Source: a virus
DNA length: 21,341 nucleotides
Virus record (IMG/VR): IMGVR_UViG_3300037070_006320
Location: 1 to 21,341 of that record
Strand: one strand, 5' to 3'
Below, one piece after another: positions 7,134-13,282 of the stretch. A program made the position numbers and the translations under genes. The number at the start of each line of letters is the position of its first letter. Position 1 is the stretch's first letter. The notes beneath the pieces are model-generated. The model had not been told where the DNA came from. It searched no databases and saw only the letters and a list, made by a program, of their open reading frames with translations.

Positions 7134-7906
7134 TCACAATCAAAAAATTTGGTATTGCAGAAGCTGGAGGCCGTTTAGGAAATGCATTATTTCAATTGAA
7201 TTCCTTGATCGGTGTTTCAGAAACAACCGGGCACCCTTATGTTTTGGCCGGCTGGAAATACGCCGATTATTTCAACCTGAATATAAAATTCGGGTCCATG
7301 CCCGGAAATTGTATTTCGCTGAAGGAATCATCATTCCATTTTGACATGACCCAATTCGACGGGCTCAAGCAGGGCAAGAACTATGACTTCACCGGGTACC
7401 TTCAAAGTGAAAAGTACTTCGGCCAGCAAAGAATCAAATTCAAATCACCACCCCAACACCTTGTAAACCTTTATCTGAAGTACTTCGGTGGATCCGAAGA
7501 ACAAACTGTTGCCATTCATGTAAGGCGCGGTGATTACGTTGATAACCCGTATTACTATCAACTGCCTTACATTTACTACTTCAAAGCCCTTGAAAACAAG
7601 ATCCCGGAAATGCACAAAAAACGGATTTTGATTTTCTCTGATGATATTGAATATTGCAGGGAGGTGTTCCCAAAGACTTCAAATTTTGTATTCATCGCCG
7701 GAAATACGGAAATCGAAGATCTTTATCTTATGGCTCAGTGTGACTATCACATTCTTTCAAATTCAACCTTCAGCTGGTGGGGTGCTTACCTGTCAGCAAG
7801 CAGGAAAGTGATTTATCCGGCCCAATATTTTGCCGGTTCCGGGCTGAAAAATGACACAAAAGATTTCTGGCCTGACCGCTGGCACAAATTTGATCACAAT
7901 GAGTAA
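7130..7906 (+). CDS. GT11 alpha-1,2-fucosyltransferase
   Basis: A 258-residue enzyme with all main GT11 signatures: GGRLGNALFQL at about 13-23 (family GGxGNxLFQ), HVRRGDYVDNP at 130-140 (the donor-binding HxRRxDY motif), LIFSDDIEYCR near 168-178, and the C-terminal block DYHILSNSTFSWWGAYLS. GT11 enzymes transfer L-fucose from GDP-fucose in alpha-1,2 linkage, usually to terminal galactose, making H-antigen type ends. No GDP-fucose synthesis genes are in the window, so the host pool would be used. The sequence is of normal length with no missing motif. It sits directly after the GT6 gene, and the two could act in succession. Confidence 0.93.
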   Translation: MITIKKFGIAEAGGRLGNALFQLNSLIGVSETTGHPYVLAGWKYADYFNLNIKFGSMPGNCISLKESSFHFDMTQFDGLKQGKNYDFTGYLQSEKYFGQQRIKFKSPPQHLVNLYLKYFGGSEEQTVAIHVRRGDYVDNPYYYQLPYIYYFKALENKIPEMHKKRILIFSDDIEYCREVFPKTSNFVFIAGNTEIEDLYLMAQCDYHILSNSTFSWWGAYLSASRKVIYPAQYFAGSGLKNDTKDFWPDRWHKFDHNE

Positions 7907-8588
7907 AGTCAGCATCATAATCCCTTGCTACAATCAGGGGCATTTCCTGCATGAGGCCATAAAAAGCGCTCTGGACCAAACACATCAAGAAGTTGAAGTT
8001 GTTGTTGTGAATGATGGGTCCACCGACCAAACCGCCCGGGTAATTCAGCACTTTGAACAAAGAAAGTCTTCAGGACACGCCGAATTTGTGTCAATCACCC
8101 AAGAAAACAGGGGATTAAGTGCTGCCAGAAATGCAGGAATTTCGAAATCATCCGGTGAATTTATTGTTTGCCTTGATGCCGATGATCGCCTTTCACCTGC
8201 CTACATCGAAAAAACAGTCAAGTTTCTTGAAGATTATGACATTGTGGGCACTGGAACACAGGAATTCGGCAACAAGTTCAGGCGCTGGAAAACACCCCTT
8301 GTTGAAGTCAGGTATAAGGAACTGCTGATAAAGAACCGGTTGAATTATGCTTCCATTTACAAAAAAAAGCTTTGGACCGATGTCGGGGGGTATGATGAAG
8401 GAATGAAAATCGGCTTTGAAGACTTCATGTTCTGGCTTGACTGTTCCCTTTCAGGTGCTAAAATTATGGTCTTGAATGAATTCCTATTTTACTACAGGAA
8501 ACACGAAAAATCAATGTTCAGCGATGCCTTGCAACGCCGGGCCGAAATCATAAAATACATGAACGCCAAACACCCAATGACAACATGA
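7899..8588 (+). CDS. Glycosyltransferase family 2
   Basis: A 229-residue classic GT2 enzyme: SIIIPCYNQGHFLHEAI at the N-terminus, VVVVNDGSTDQT (about 35-45), ITQENRGLSAARNAGI (about 66-81) and FIVCLDADDRLSP with the DxD at 93-95. Then IGFEDFMFWLDCSLSG holds the catalytic acidic pair. I place the start at ATG 7899, 8 nt inside the fucosyltransferase end, because the canonical GT2 N-terminus begins there; an in-frame ATG 48 bases upstream would add residues with no family match. It likely adds one sugar to a cytoplasmic acceptor; donor unknown. Confidence 0.92.
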   Translation: MSKVSIIIPCYNQGHFLHEAIKSALDQTHQEVEVVVVNDGSTDQTARVIQHFEQRKSSGHAEFVSITQENRGLSAARNAGISKSSGEFIVCLDADDRLSPAYIEKTVKFLEDYDIVGTGTQEFGNKFRRWKTPLVEVRYKELLIKNRLNYASIYKKKLWTDVGGYDEGMKIGFEDFMFWLDCSLSGAKIMVLNEFLFYYRKHEKSMFSDALQRRAEIIKYMNAKHPMTT

Positions 8589-8743
8589 TGAAAATTTATA
8601 CTACAGACGGCCAATTTTTGCCTTTTCAAACATTTTTTGCATGGGTGAAGCAAAAATTCTGCAAACACAATTACATCAAAATGGGGAATGTTTCTTCATG
8701 TACAAATTGCTTAAAAACAGTTTCAGATGGAAGAACCAGTTGA
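8585..8743 (+). CDS. 52-residue zinc-ribbon-like small protein
   Basis: A short frame starting at ATG 8585 in an ATGA overlap with the GT2 gene and ending at TGA 8741-8743, 16 nt inside the next gene (ATG 8727). The protein has FCKHNY (Cys26, His28) and SSCTNCLK (Cys39, Cys42), spaced as in small zinc ribbons that fold around C-x-H and C-x2-C. An N-terminal helix (PFQTFFAWVKQKFC) precedes it. It fills what would otherwise be a 138-nt gap in a region with no gaps, and it has overlaps on both sides, so translation is likely. Function unknown. Confidence 0.7.
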   Translation: MMKIYTTDGQFLPFQTFFAWVKQKFCKHNYIKMGNVSSCTNCLKTVSDGRTS

Positions 8744-9449
8744 TGTTGTTTACCTTCTAAGTAAGGGGTCCCAATGGCAGGACAATGAAATCCGGTATTC
8801 TTTAAGGTCGCTGGAAAAGCACCTGAAAAACTACAGGAACGTGTATATTGTCGGGTACCGCCCCCCATTTTTAAACGACAAGGCCATAGAAATACCGTTT
8901 AAGGACTTTTATTCCAACCGTTCACGGAATATCATGGCAAAGATTCACCGCGCCGCAAGTGATACCAGAGTGACCCAAAAGTTCATTTTATTCAATGATG
9001 ATTATTTCCTGCTGCAGGATGTCGAAGCGCCGGAATATCCCTATTATTTCAACAACAGCCTTGAAATCACAGCGGCAAGACAGTACAATTCCTATAAAAA
9101 GTATGTTGATGCAACTTTGAAGATCCTGAAGGAAAACAACCTGCCAACGGTACACTTTGATCTTCATTGCCCTATCATTTACGATAAATTCAAGTTTAAG
9201 AAAATGGTGGATCACTACAACTGGAACATTCCACACGGCTACATTGTGAAATCTATGTATTGCAATCATTTCGGAATTACCGGAGTTCAAAGGGAAGATC
9301 ACAAAATCAACTATCCTTACCGGGCGAATATGTTAGATGATATGAACTACAACAAAGAAATGTTTTCAATCAGTGACAAGGCCCTGACCCATTCGATGAA
9401 GGCCTACATCATGAAGAAATACCCAGAAAAATCAACTTTCGAAATATGA
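8727..9449 (+). CDS. Stealth-like sugar-phosphate transferase
   Basis: A 240-residue protein resembling the conserved core of Stealth proteins (hexose-1-phosphate transferases such as capsule phosphotransferases). VDVVYLLSKGSQWQDNEIRY with SLRSLEKHLKNYRNVYIVG (about 5-43) matches the CR1/CR2 start, RNIMAKIHRAA (68-78) matches the middle, and KFILFNDDYFLL (85-96) contains the NDD active-site motif. A later HFDLHCPIIYDK fits the downstream conserved His block. It is shorter than typical bacterial members (300 or more residues), a minimal form. The family transfers a sugar-phosphate in capsular polymers, so here it could cap or decorate a surface glycan. It closes the glycan series. Confidence 0.78.
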   Translation: MEEPVDVVYLLSKGSQWQDNEIRYSLRSLEKHLKNYRNVYIVGYRPPFLNDKAIEIPFKDFYSNRSRNIMAKIHRAASDTRVTQKFILFNDDYFLLQDVEAPEYPYYFNNSLEITAARQYNSYKKYVDATLKILKENNLPTVHFDLHCPIIYDKFKFKKMVDHYNWNIPHGYIVKSMYCNHFGITGVQREDHKINYPYRANMLDDMNYNKEMFSISDKALTHSMKAYIMKKYPEKSTFEI

Positions 9450-9823
9450 GTGAATTAGCAGAAATCACCCTCACGGGGGTACCCAGAAGAACTTTAGCTG
9501 AACAAATCAAAAAAATAAGGGATTGGGACAACGGGAACAACAACCCGGTGAAGATCTTCATCAATGATTCGGATGTTCAGGCAGAAGCCAGCATTTCAGA
9601 AATCGAAGAAGCAATTGATTCCGACCTTTCGACCTTCATCAGGAAAAAGTTCAGTATAAGCCGAAATATTGACATAAAGACCGGGGGAAAAGATGATCTT
9701 TACATTTGTCCGGTGGGATTTGACCCGAAACACCCTGCAACCAAAAAAATCAGGAACAAGGTGCTGCACTTAATCCCGGCGAAGAAGAAACGCAAGAAAG
9801 CCAAAAAAACACACCGCAAGTGA
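9446..9823 (+). CDS. Small protein with highly basic C-terminus, unknown
   Basis: A 125-residue soluble protein. The first part (about 1-60) looks alpha/beta with many acidic residues (ISEIEEAIDSDLSTF). The middle contains a strand-like DDLYICPVGFDPKHPATKKI, and the last 15 residues are nearly all Lys, Arg and Ala (AKKKRKKAKKTHRK), which would bind nucleic acid or another polyanion. It overlaps the Stealth-like gene by 4 nt. No family recognised. Its place between glycan genes and packaging genes does not decide its job. Confidence 0.7.
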   Translation: MSELAEITLTGVPRRTLAEQIKKIRDWDNGNNNPVKIFINDSDVQAEASISEIEEAIDSDLSTFIRKKFSISRNIDIKTGGKDDLYICPVGFDPKHPATKKIRNKVLHLIPAKKKRKKAKKTHRK

Positions 9824-10038
9824 TGGACAGTTCAAACCTTAATGCAATAGTGCAAATCGTGAACGGAAAGCTTTCGGTCACTATGACCGACAACGGTCAA
9901 GAAGTCACAGATCGCGGAATGCAAATTTTCAAACTCAGGGACCTGATCCAAAAACAGCTTGAAAACTACGAAAGGGAACATCAACAGTCCTACAGGCCAA
10001 CAAAGGAAACTGTGTATAAGTTACCGCCAGAGGGTTGA
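9823..10038 (+). CDS. Small protein, unknown
   Basis: A 71-residue protein that starts MDSSNLNAIVQIVNGKLSV. I chose ATG 9823, which overlaps the preceding TGA by one base (TGATG); a GTG three bases upstream is the alternative. The N-terminal half is strand-rich and the second half is a long charged helix (RGMQIFKLRDLIQKQLENYEREHQQ). No family recognised. Its stop overlaps an in-frame TTG of the next reading frame, but the next gene more likely starts further on at a GTG behind a promoter. Confidence 0.65.
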   Translation: MDSSNLNAIVQIVNGKLSVTMTDNGQEVTDRGMQIFKLRDLIQKQLENYEREHQQSYRPTKETVYKLPPEG

Positions 10039-10071
10039 AAAGCCGACAACAAACGGATAAAAATATTTCTG

Positions 10072-10079
10072 TATATTTG
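10072..10079 (+). promoter_or_regulatory. Bacteroidetes-type -7 promoter element TATATTTG
   Basis: TATATTTG lies in an AT-rich stretch and is followed by TTT and then GTG at 10083, so the gap is three bases, close to the four-base gaps at 1149, 3016 and 10934. No good upstream TTTG is seen at the expected distance. It would drive the gene pair 10083-10884, including the small terminase. Confidence 0.55.
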
Positions 10080-10082
10080 TTT

Positions 10083-10346
10083 GTGCCTACACCAAACGAT
10101 TTACTGAAGGACCTTCCAAGCTTCTACAAGCATCAAACCTATCACGGGGTGCTTTTTGGTTTCGTAAGGTGCTACAAATTAATTTACCCCTCAGTAACTG
10201 TTAAAGAAGTGGCCGGGGCTTTCATGAAAGAATTCGATATCCAAGAAGATCAGCTTGATCTTATGGCCGCAATCAATACCTACAACCGAATGAACAAGGA
10301 CTTTATCAATGGCAAAAGACAAGAACATAAGAAAGAAAGCCGATAA
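10083..10346 (+). CDS. Small helical protein upstream of the small terminase
   Basis: An 87-residue protein when started at GTG 10083 (VPTPNDLLKDLPSFYKHQ). The frame is open back to a TTG at 10035, but the extra 16 residues lie across the TATATTTG promoter, and the GTG falls at the position used by other genes here (element, 3-4 nt, start codon). The protein is mostly helical (VKEVAGAFMKEFDI, DLMAAINTYNRMNKDF) and ends in a basic tail. It overlaps the small-terminase gene by 38 nt. The pairing suggests a packaging or DNA-binding accessory role, but no family is recognised. Confidence 0.65.
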   Translation: MPTPNDLLKDLPSFYKHQTYHGVLFGFVRCYKLIYPSVTVKEVAGAFMKEFDIQEDQLDLMAAINTYNRMNKDFINGKRQEHKKESR

Positions 10347-10884
10347 AAAAATTACCAATCAGGGCATCAAAAGAAAACCAACACAAAAACCAACTGTGAA
10401 GGTTTTACTGCCTGCTGTAATTCCCGGGCGCGGTGCTTACGATCCAGAACCACCACCATGTGAACATGAACTGTCCTATCAGGATGCAATACTTGCCGTT
10501 AAAATGGAAAAGCTTGCTGCTGAAGGCTTTAACAATGAAGAAATCATTGATAGAATCGGAGTTTCAAGGACAACATTTTACAAAAGACTGAAAGAAGATG
10601 TTTATTTTGCTTACGCCCTCAATAAACACAGGGGCAAGGCTGTCTTGGATGCACAAAGCGCCCTGTTTCAAAATGTGACCGGCTTCGAATATGAAGAAGA
10701 AGTTGCAACGCCAGCTGGAAAAGTTGTTTCGGTAACCAAAAGGAAACTTCCCGAAACCAAAGCCATTGAATTCTTTCTGACAAACCGGGACCCGGAAAAC
10801 TGGAAGAAGAAGGTTGAAACTACACATCAGGCCGGTGAAACAATGTCGGGCATGGTCTTCGCTATAAAGCGCCGTGAAGAATAA
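10309..10884 (+). CDS. Probable small terminase subunit
   Basis: A 191-residue protein with a Lys-rich disordered N-terminus (1-30), a Pro-rich link (RGAYDPEPPP), and then a helix-turn-helix at about 60-95 (KLAAEGFNNEEIIDRIGVSRTTFYKRL), as in resolvase-like and terminase small-subunit DNA-binding domains. After a helical central part, a beta stretch (VATPAGKVVSVTKRKLPE) leads to AIEFFLTNRDPENWKKKVE (about 152-170). That last ending is characteristic of phage small terminases, where it precedes the segment contacting the portal or large subunit. The role is to recognise packaging sites on phage DNA. The large-subunit gene is about 6 kb downstream, an unusually wide separation. Confidence 0.75.
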   Translation: MAKDKNIRKKADKKITNQGIKRKPTQKPTVKVLLPAVIPGRGAYDPEPPPCEHELSYQDAILAVKMEKLAAEGFNNEEIIDRIGVSRTTFYKRLKEDVYFAYALNKHRGKAVLDAQSALFQNVTGFEYEEEVATPAGKVVSVTKRKLPETKAIEFFLTNRDPENWKKKVETTHQAGETMSGMVFAIKRREE

Positions 10885-10933
10885 TCTGTTAATAACTTTT
10901 ATTGGGTTTGGTATGTATTCATAAATATTTGAG

Positions 10934-10941
10934 TATATTTG
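10934..10941 (+). promoter_or_regulatory. Bacteroidetes-type promoter: TATATTTG with upstream TTTG
   Basis: TATATTTG at 10934-10941 is followed by TACC and ATG 10946. A TTTG at 10907-10910 lies 23 nt before the element, near the expected -33 position, so this is the only promoter here with both parts visible. It lies in the 61-nt gap after the small terminase and starts the run of very small genes. Confidence 0.65.
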
Positions 10942-10945
10942 TACC

Positions 10946-11074
10946 ATGTTTAAAGCCTTTGTTGCTATAGCTTCTCTGGGTATCTTTTTCGGTGTGCTTT
11001 ACTTAGTATGGGTAAAAGTCTTAAAAGAATTTGGAAACGATGGCAGCGAAGAAAAAGGAAACATTCAACAATGA
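10946..11074 (+). CDS. 42-residue single-pass membrane protein
   Basis: A short frame from ATG 10946, four bases after the TATATTTG element, to TGA 11072-11074. The protein is a short N-terminus, one strong membrane helix (about 3-26, AFVAIASLGIFFGVLYLVWVKVL) given here in outline only, and a charged tail ending KGNIQQ. It overlaps the next gene by 4 nt (ATGA at 11071), which supports translation. Small membrane proteins like this in phages may be holins, antiholins or superinfection factors. Nothing in the sequence decides among these. Confidence 0.7.
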   Translation: MFKAFVAIASLGIFFGVLYLVWVKVLKEFGNDGSEEKGNIQQ

Positions 11075-11283
11075 AAACAGTGACTTGCAAAAACAGTTCG
11101 ATTTCAGGCGTTTCAGACGTTTCAGGACATTCAATGTCACTGATCGGTGAAAAGGTACCAGAGAGGGGAAAAGATTACCGTGTGACTGGTGAAATCAGTT
11201 TCAACGGGATCTTGTATTATTTACTGATGGGATTCGGAATCAAGACCGCTTTCAGGGCTGACAAATTTCAGGATGCTGTATAA
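11071..11283 (+). CDS. Small protein, unknown
   Basis: A 70-residue protein starting MKTVTCKNSSISG. I chose ATG 11071 because it forms the ATGA overlap with the upstream membrane protein. The frame remains open to ATG 11008, but that extension lies inside the membrane-protein gene and reads as a basic, Trp/Arg-rich artefact. The body has GEKVPERGKDYRVTGEISFNG followed by a short hydrophobic stretch (ILYYLLMGFGI), suggesting a small beta-barrel or a peripheral membrane contact. No family recognised. Confidence 0.65.
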   Translation: MKTVTCKNSSISGVSDVSGHSMSLIGEKVPERGKDYRVTGEISFNGILYYLLMGFGIKTAFRADKFQDAV

Positions 11284-11298
11284 ACTCAAAAAATAAGT

Positions 11299-11577
11299 AT
11301 GAAAAAAGGTGATCCAATACCAGAGCGTAAAATTGTAGAATACAAGGGTGACACATTTGTTCTTCAGCCCGGGCACAAAGTTTTTGAACTTAACACCAAA
11401 TCAGGCGAAGTGAAGGAACACAAACTTGTAAGGGTCTTTGACCTTTTGTTCTGGAGAAAACCCCGTTACACTGTGACGTATAAAGAACACCTTCTTCACA
11501 CGCCGGCATTTGATTTGCACAAGGCGAAGATAAAATTCAAGCAAATGACACGCAAAACTGATATTCCTGTAAAATGA
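11299..11577 (+). CDS. Small protein, unknown
   Basis: A 92-residue protein rich in Lys, Val and aromatic residues, with strand-like segments (DTFVLQPGHKVFELNT, RYTVTYKEHLLH) in the first 75 residues and a basic C-terminus. No Cys pair, membrane helix or catalytic motif is visible. It begins after a 15-nt A-rich gap and overlaps the next gene by 4 nt. Function unknown. Confidence 0.65.
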   Translation: MKKGDPIPERKIVEYKGDTFVLQPGHKVFELNTKSGEVKEHKLVRVFDLLFWRKPRYTVTYKEHLLHTPAFDLHKAKIKFKQMTRKTDIPVK

Positions 11578-11765
11578 CAAAAGAAGAATTGATTCAATTA
11601 ACTGAATCACTACCAGTTTTTGTGATGCCAGTTAGCAGCCAGTTATGGCAAAACGCTTTTAAAGAATACAACCAAGACATGAAGGAATTTTCCCATCCTT
11701 TAAGCATGGGATGTAAGCCTTGTTATCAAAAAGTTTTAATTCACCTTATGAAAAAACACCTGTAA
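11574..11765 (+). CDS. Small CxxC protein, unknown
   Basis: A 63-residue protein. After an N-terminal helix (KEELIQLTESL), it carries HPLSMGCKPCYQKVLIHLM near residues 41-59. A motif of the form LSxGCxPCYxKV recurs in small proteins of Bacteroidetes phages; this is recall of a pattern, not a verified match. The Cys pair (C47, C50) could bind metal or be redox active. TAATG overlap with the DUF3127 gene. Confidence 0.65.
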   Translation: MTKEELIQLTESLPVFVMPVSSQLWQNAFKEYNQDMKEFSHPLSMGCKPCYQKVLIHLMKKHL

Positions 11766-12058
11766 TGAGTGCAATCACATTGAACGGCCAGATCAAGAAG
11801 ATCTTCGATGAACGCCGAATCAGCGAAAGGTTCAACACCAGAGAATTTGTACTGCTCACTGAATCCGATTCGCCTTACCCCCAATCAATTCTTTTAACTT
11901 TGGTGAACCAGAATTGTGACCTTATCATTGGGAAACATCCCGGCGATAAAGTGCAATGCAACATCAACATAAAAGGCCGCGAGCATTCCGGGCCGAATGG
12001 TACCAGATACTACAACACAATTGAGTGTTGGAGAATTTACAAAGATGAAGCCGAATGA
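11765..12058 (+). CDS. DUF3127 OB-fold protein (SSB-like)
   Basis: A 97-residue protein starting MSAITLNGQIKKIFDERRIS. It matches DUF3127 across its whole length: GQIKKIF, the basic ERFNTREFVLLTE, PQSILLTLVNQNCDLI, PGDKVQCNINIKGREHSGPNG, and NTIECWRI at the end. DUF3127 proteins are small OB-fold proteins widespread in Bacteroidetes genomes and phages, thought to act like single-stranded DNA-binding proteins. I start at ATG 11765 (TAATG overlap) rather than an in-frame ATG 45 bases upstream, because the domain begins there. Its presence here, away from the replication genes at 1-3 kb, suggests repair, recombination or protection of packaged ends. Confidence 0.85.
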   Translation: MSAITLNGQIKKIFDERRISERFNTREFVLLTESDSPYPQSILLTLVNQNCDLIIGKHPGDKVQCNINIKGREHSGPNGTRYYNTIECWRIYKDEAE

Positions 12059-12243
12059 GTAATTCAGAAGATTTCAGAACAGGCGTAAGCCTCACATTCA
12101 ACGAATGGATGCAATGGATTAAGATTCAAAAAACTGTTGATTCTATAAATCAGATGTATTCAGGTATATTCAAGAACACACACAAGGCCGATCCTTCAGG
12201 CCGAATCACTTTAGCAGGGTTTTACGCCTCAAAAAAGAAATGA
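12055..12243 (+). CDS. Small protein, unknown
   Basis: A 62-residue soluble protein with a helical, Trp-containing middle (FNEWMQWIKIQKTVDSINQMY) and a basic end (FYASKKK). It overlaps the DUF3127 gene by 4 nt and the following small gene by 4 nt. No family or motif is recognised. Confidence 0.6.
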   Translation: MSNSEDFRTGVSLTFNEWMQWIKIQKTVDSINQMYSGIFKNTHKADPSGRITLAGFYASKKK

Positions 12244-12368
12244 GCAGAAGACCCATATACGTTGATCCACTCATTGAAAGGCTAAAGAACATAATTCATG
12301 ACCAATCCCGAAGTTTTGACTTCAGGTTCACGGTTTTCAAACTTTACATCAAAATGACAAAATCATGA
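12240..12368 (+). CDS. 42-residue basic protein, unknown
   Basis: A short frame with ATG 12240 inside the previous stop (ATGA) and TGA 12366-12368 overlapping the next ATG at 12365, again ATGA. These double 4-nt overlaps on an otherwise 121-nt gap strongly suggest a translated gene. The protein (MSRRPIYVDPLIERLKNI at its start) is basic, helical and rich in Phe near the end. No family is recognised. Confidence 0.65.
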   Translation: MSRRPIYVDPLIERLKNIIHDQSRSFDFRFTVFKLYIKMTKS

Positions 12369-12703
12369 GCAATGACATTGAACACCGCGCGCATTTCGAA
12401 GAACCGGGGCCGATTATAAAAGCGCATTTCTTAGAAGAATCTGGTGAAATAAAAGAATCAGACGTTAAAAGTGTGATTGAAAAAGGCAAAATGATTAAAA
12501 AAATAGCCGTTATCGGTGTAGGTGGTTTAGGTGCTGGCAAAACTTTTTGTGATCAGGTGAACAAATTCATTAAAAATCCAACAGGCAAAGACAATGATCC
12601 GAAATTCATAAATCAAATTTTAAAAGACAGTGTAATAACATTTGCAGAACCAAATCAACTAATCAATGAAATCAAAGCTTCTAAAGTCAATAAGGAACAA
12701 TAA
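12365..12703 (+). CDS. Small protein with a P-loop-like glycine-rich segment
   Basis: A 112-residue protein. The acidic N-terminal 35 residues are followed by KKIAVIGVGGLGAGKTFCD (about 44-62). GGLGAGKT formally fits the Walker A pattern G-x4-G-K-T and follows a hydrophobic strand as in true P-loops. No Walker B, sensor or further nucleotide-binding strand is visible, and the protein is far too short for a complete P-loop fold. A glycine-rich membrane hairpin is the alternative. The C-terminus is helical and charged. Function unresolved. Confidence 0.65.
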   Translation: MSNDIEHRAHFEEPGPIIKAHFLEESGEIKESDVKSVIEKGKMIKKIAVIGVGGLGAGKTFCDQVNKFIKNPTGKDNDPKFINQILKDSVITFAEPNQLINEIKASKVNKEQ

Positions 12704-13019
12704 ACGGTTCACAATCGAACAAAGACACACGAAACCGGGATTTGAACACTCTGGCTGGTGGTACCTGACCGACAACAAAACAAAAGTTGAATACAGGGAT
12801 AAGCAGCTTATGGTGATAATTGTTTCCTATGTCATGGCCCAAAGGCTTTTAATTAAGTGGCGAATCATCACAGCGGTACTTCTTACTTGCGCCGGCTGCA
12901 TCCTTTTATTTATGTTTGCCGGGTGTCAAAATGTTGCAATTGGGGAAAAGAATCCATATATTTACAAATATTCTCAAGATAGTATGTCAGTGTTCTGTGA
13001 TTCAATAACCCAGCCATGA
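12666..13019 (+). CDS. Membrane-anchored or lipoprotein-like small protein
   Basis: A 117-residue frame. Residues 1-56 are soluble and basic (HSGWWYLTDNKTKVEYRDK). They are followed by a hydrophobic segment (about 66-86) that ends in FMFAGCQN, a good lipobox (F-A-G-C). Signal peptides must be N-terminal, so a lipoprotein would start at ATG 12834 (MAQRLLIKWRIITAV), giving 61 residues and a mature part of about 31. Alternatively the full frame, which overlaps the previous gene by 38 nt, is a protein with one central membrane helix. The short mature lipoprotein followed by a membrane coiled-coil protein resembles a spanin pair. I give the longer frame because its N-terminal half looks like real protein. 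Confidence 0.6.
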   Translation: MKSKLLKSIRNNKRFTIEQRHTKPGFEHSGWWYLTDNKTKVEYRDKQLMVIIVSYVMAQRLLIKWRIITAVLLTCAGCILLFMFAGCQNVAIGEKNPYIYKYSQDSMSVFCDSITQP

Positions 13020-13282
13020 AAACAGCGTTTCAAGTATTAGTTTCGGGTGTACTTTTAAGTATAATCCTTTACTATTTTCTTGATCAGTCATTGAGGCTGC
13101 AGGTTGATAAGCTTGAAGAAAAACACCGGGAAGACAGCATTTCTTATTCCAAGCTGAACAAAAACTTTCTTGAAGCAAACGGGCAACTTATCGAACTGTC
13201 AGAATCACACATTTACAGGGAGTTCTTAAAGGCTCATGAGCCTGATAGTATAGCCTTTTACACCCCCTCAGTTAACGAATAA
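13016..13282 (+). CDS. Membrane-anchored coiled-coil protein (possible inner spanin)
   Basis: An 88-residue protein with one N-terminal membrane helix (about 5-22, VLVSGVLLSIILYYFL) and then a charged helical region (LQVDKLEEKHREDSISYSKLNKNF), a probable periplasmic coiled coil. This is the topology of Rz-like inner-membrane spanins. It overlaps the lipobox-containing gene by 4 nt. Against this, the usual order is inner spanin first or nested genes, and no endolysin is in the window. The last residues (YTPSVNE) come from the ACCCCCTC motif that recurs in the next 3 kb. Confidence 0.6.
   Translation: MKTAFQVLVSGVLLSIILYYFLDQSLRLQVDKLEEKHREDSISYSKLNKNFLEANGQLIELSESHIYREFLKAHEPDSIAFYTPSVNE

Noticed and set aside
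7851-7898. Upstream start of the GT2 gene
   Set aside because: The canonical GT2 N-terminus begins at ATG 7899; the added residues have no family match and would overlap the fucosyltransferase gene by 56 nt.
3303-9449. Glycosyltransferases acting on modified phage DNA (as in T4-like phages)
   Set aside because: There are no base-hydroxymethylation or nucleotide-modifying genes in the window, and GT6, GT11, Stealth-like and hexapeptide acetyltransferase families act on glycans.
11008-11070. Longer N-terminus for the 11071 gene
   Set aside because: It overlaps the 42-residue membrane protein frame, is unusually Arg/Lys/Trp-rich, and breaks the ATGA overlap pattern.
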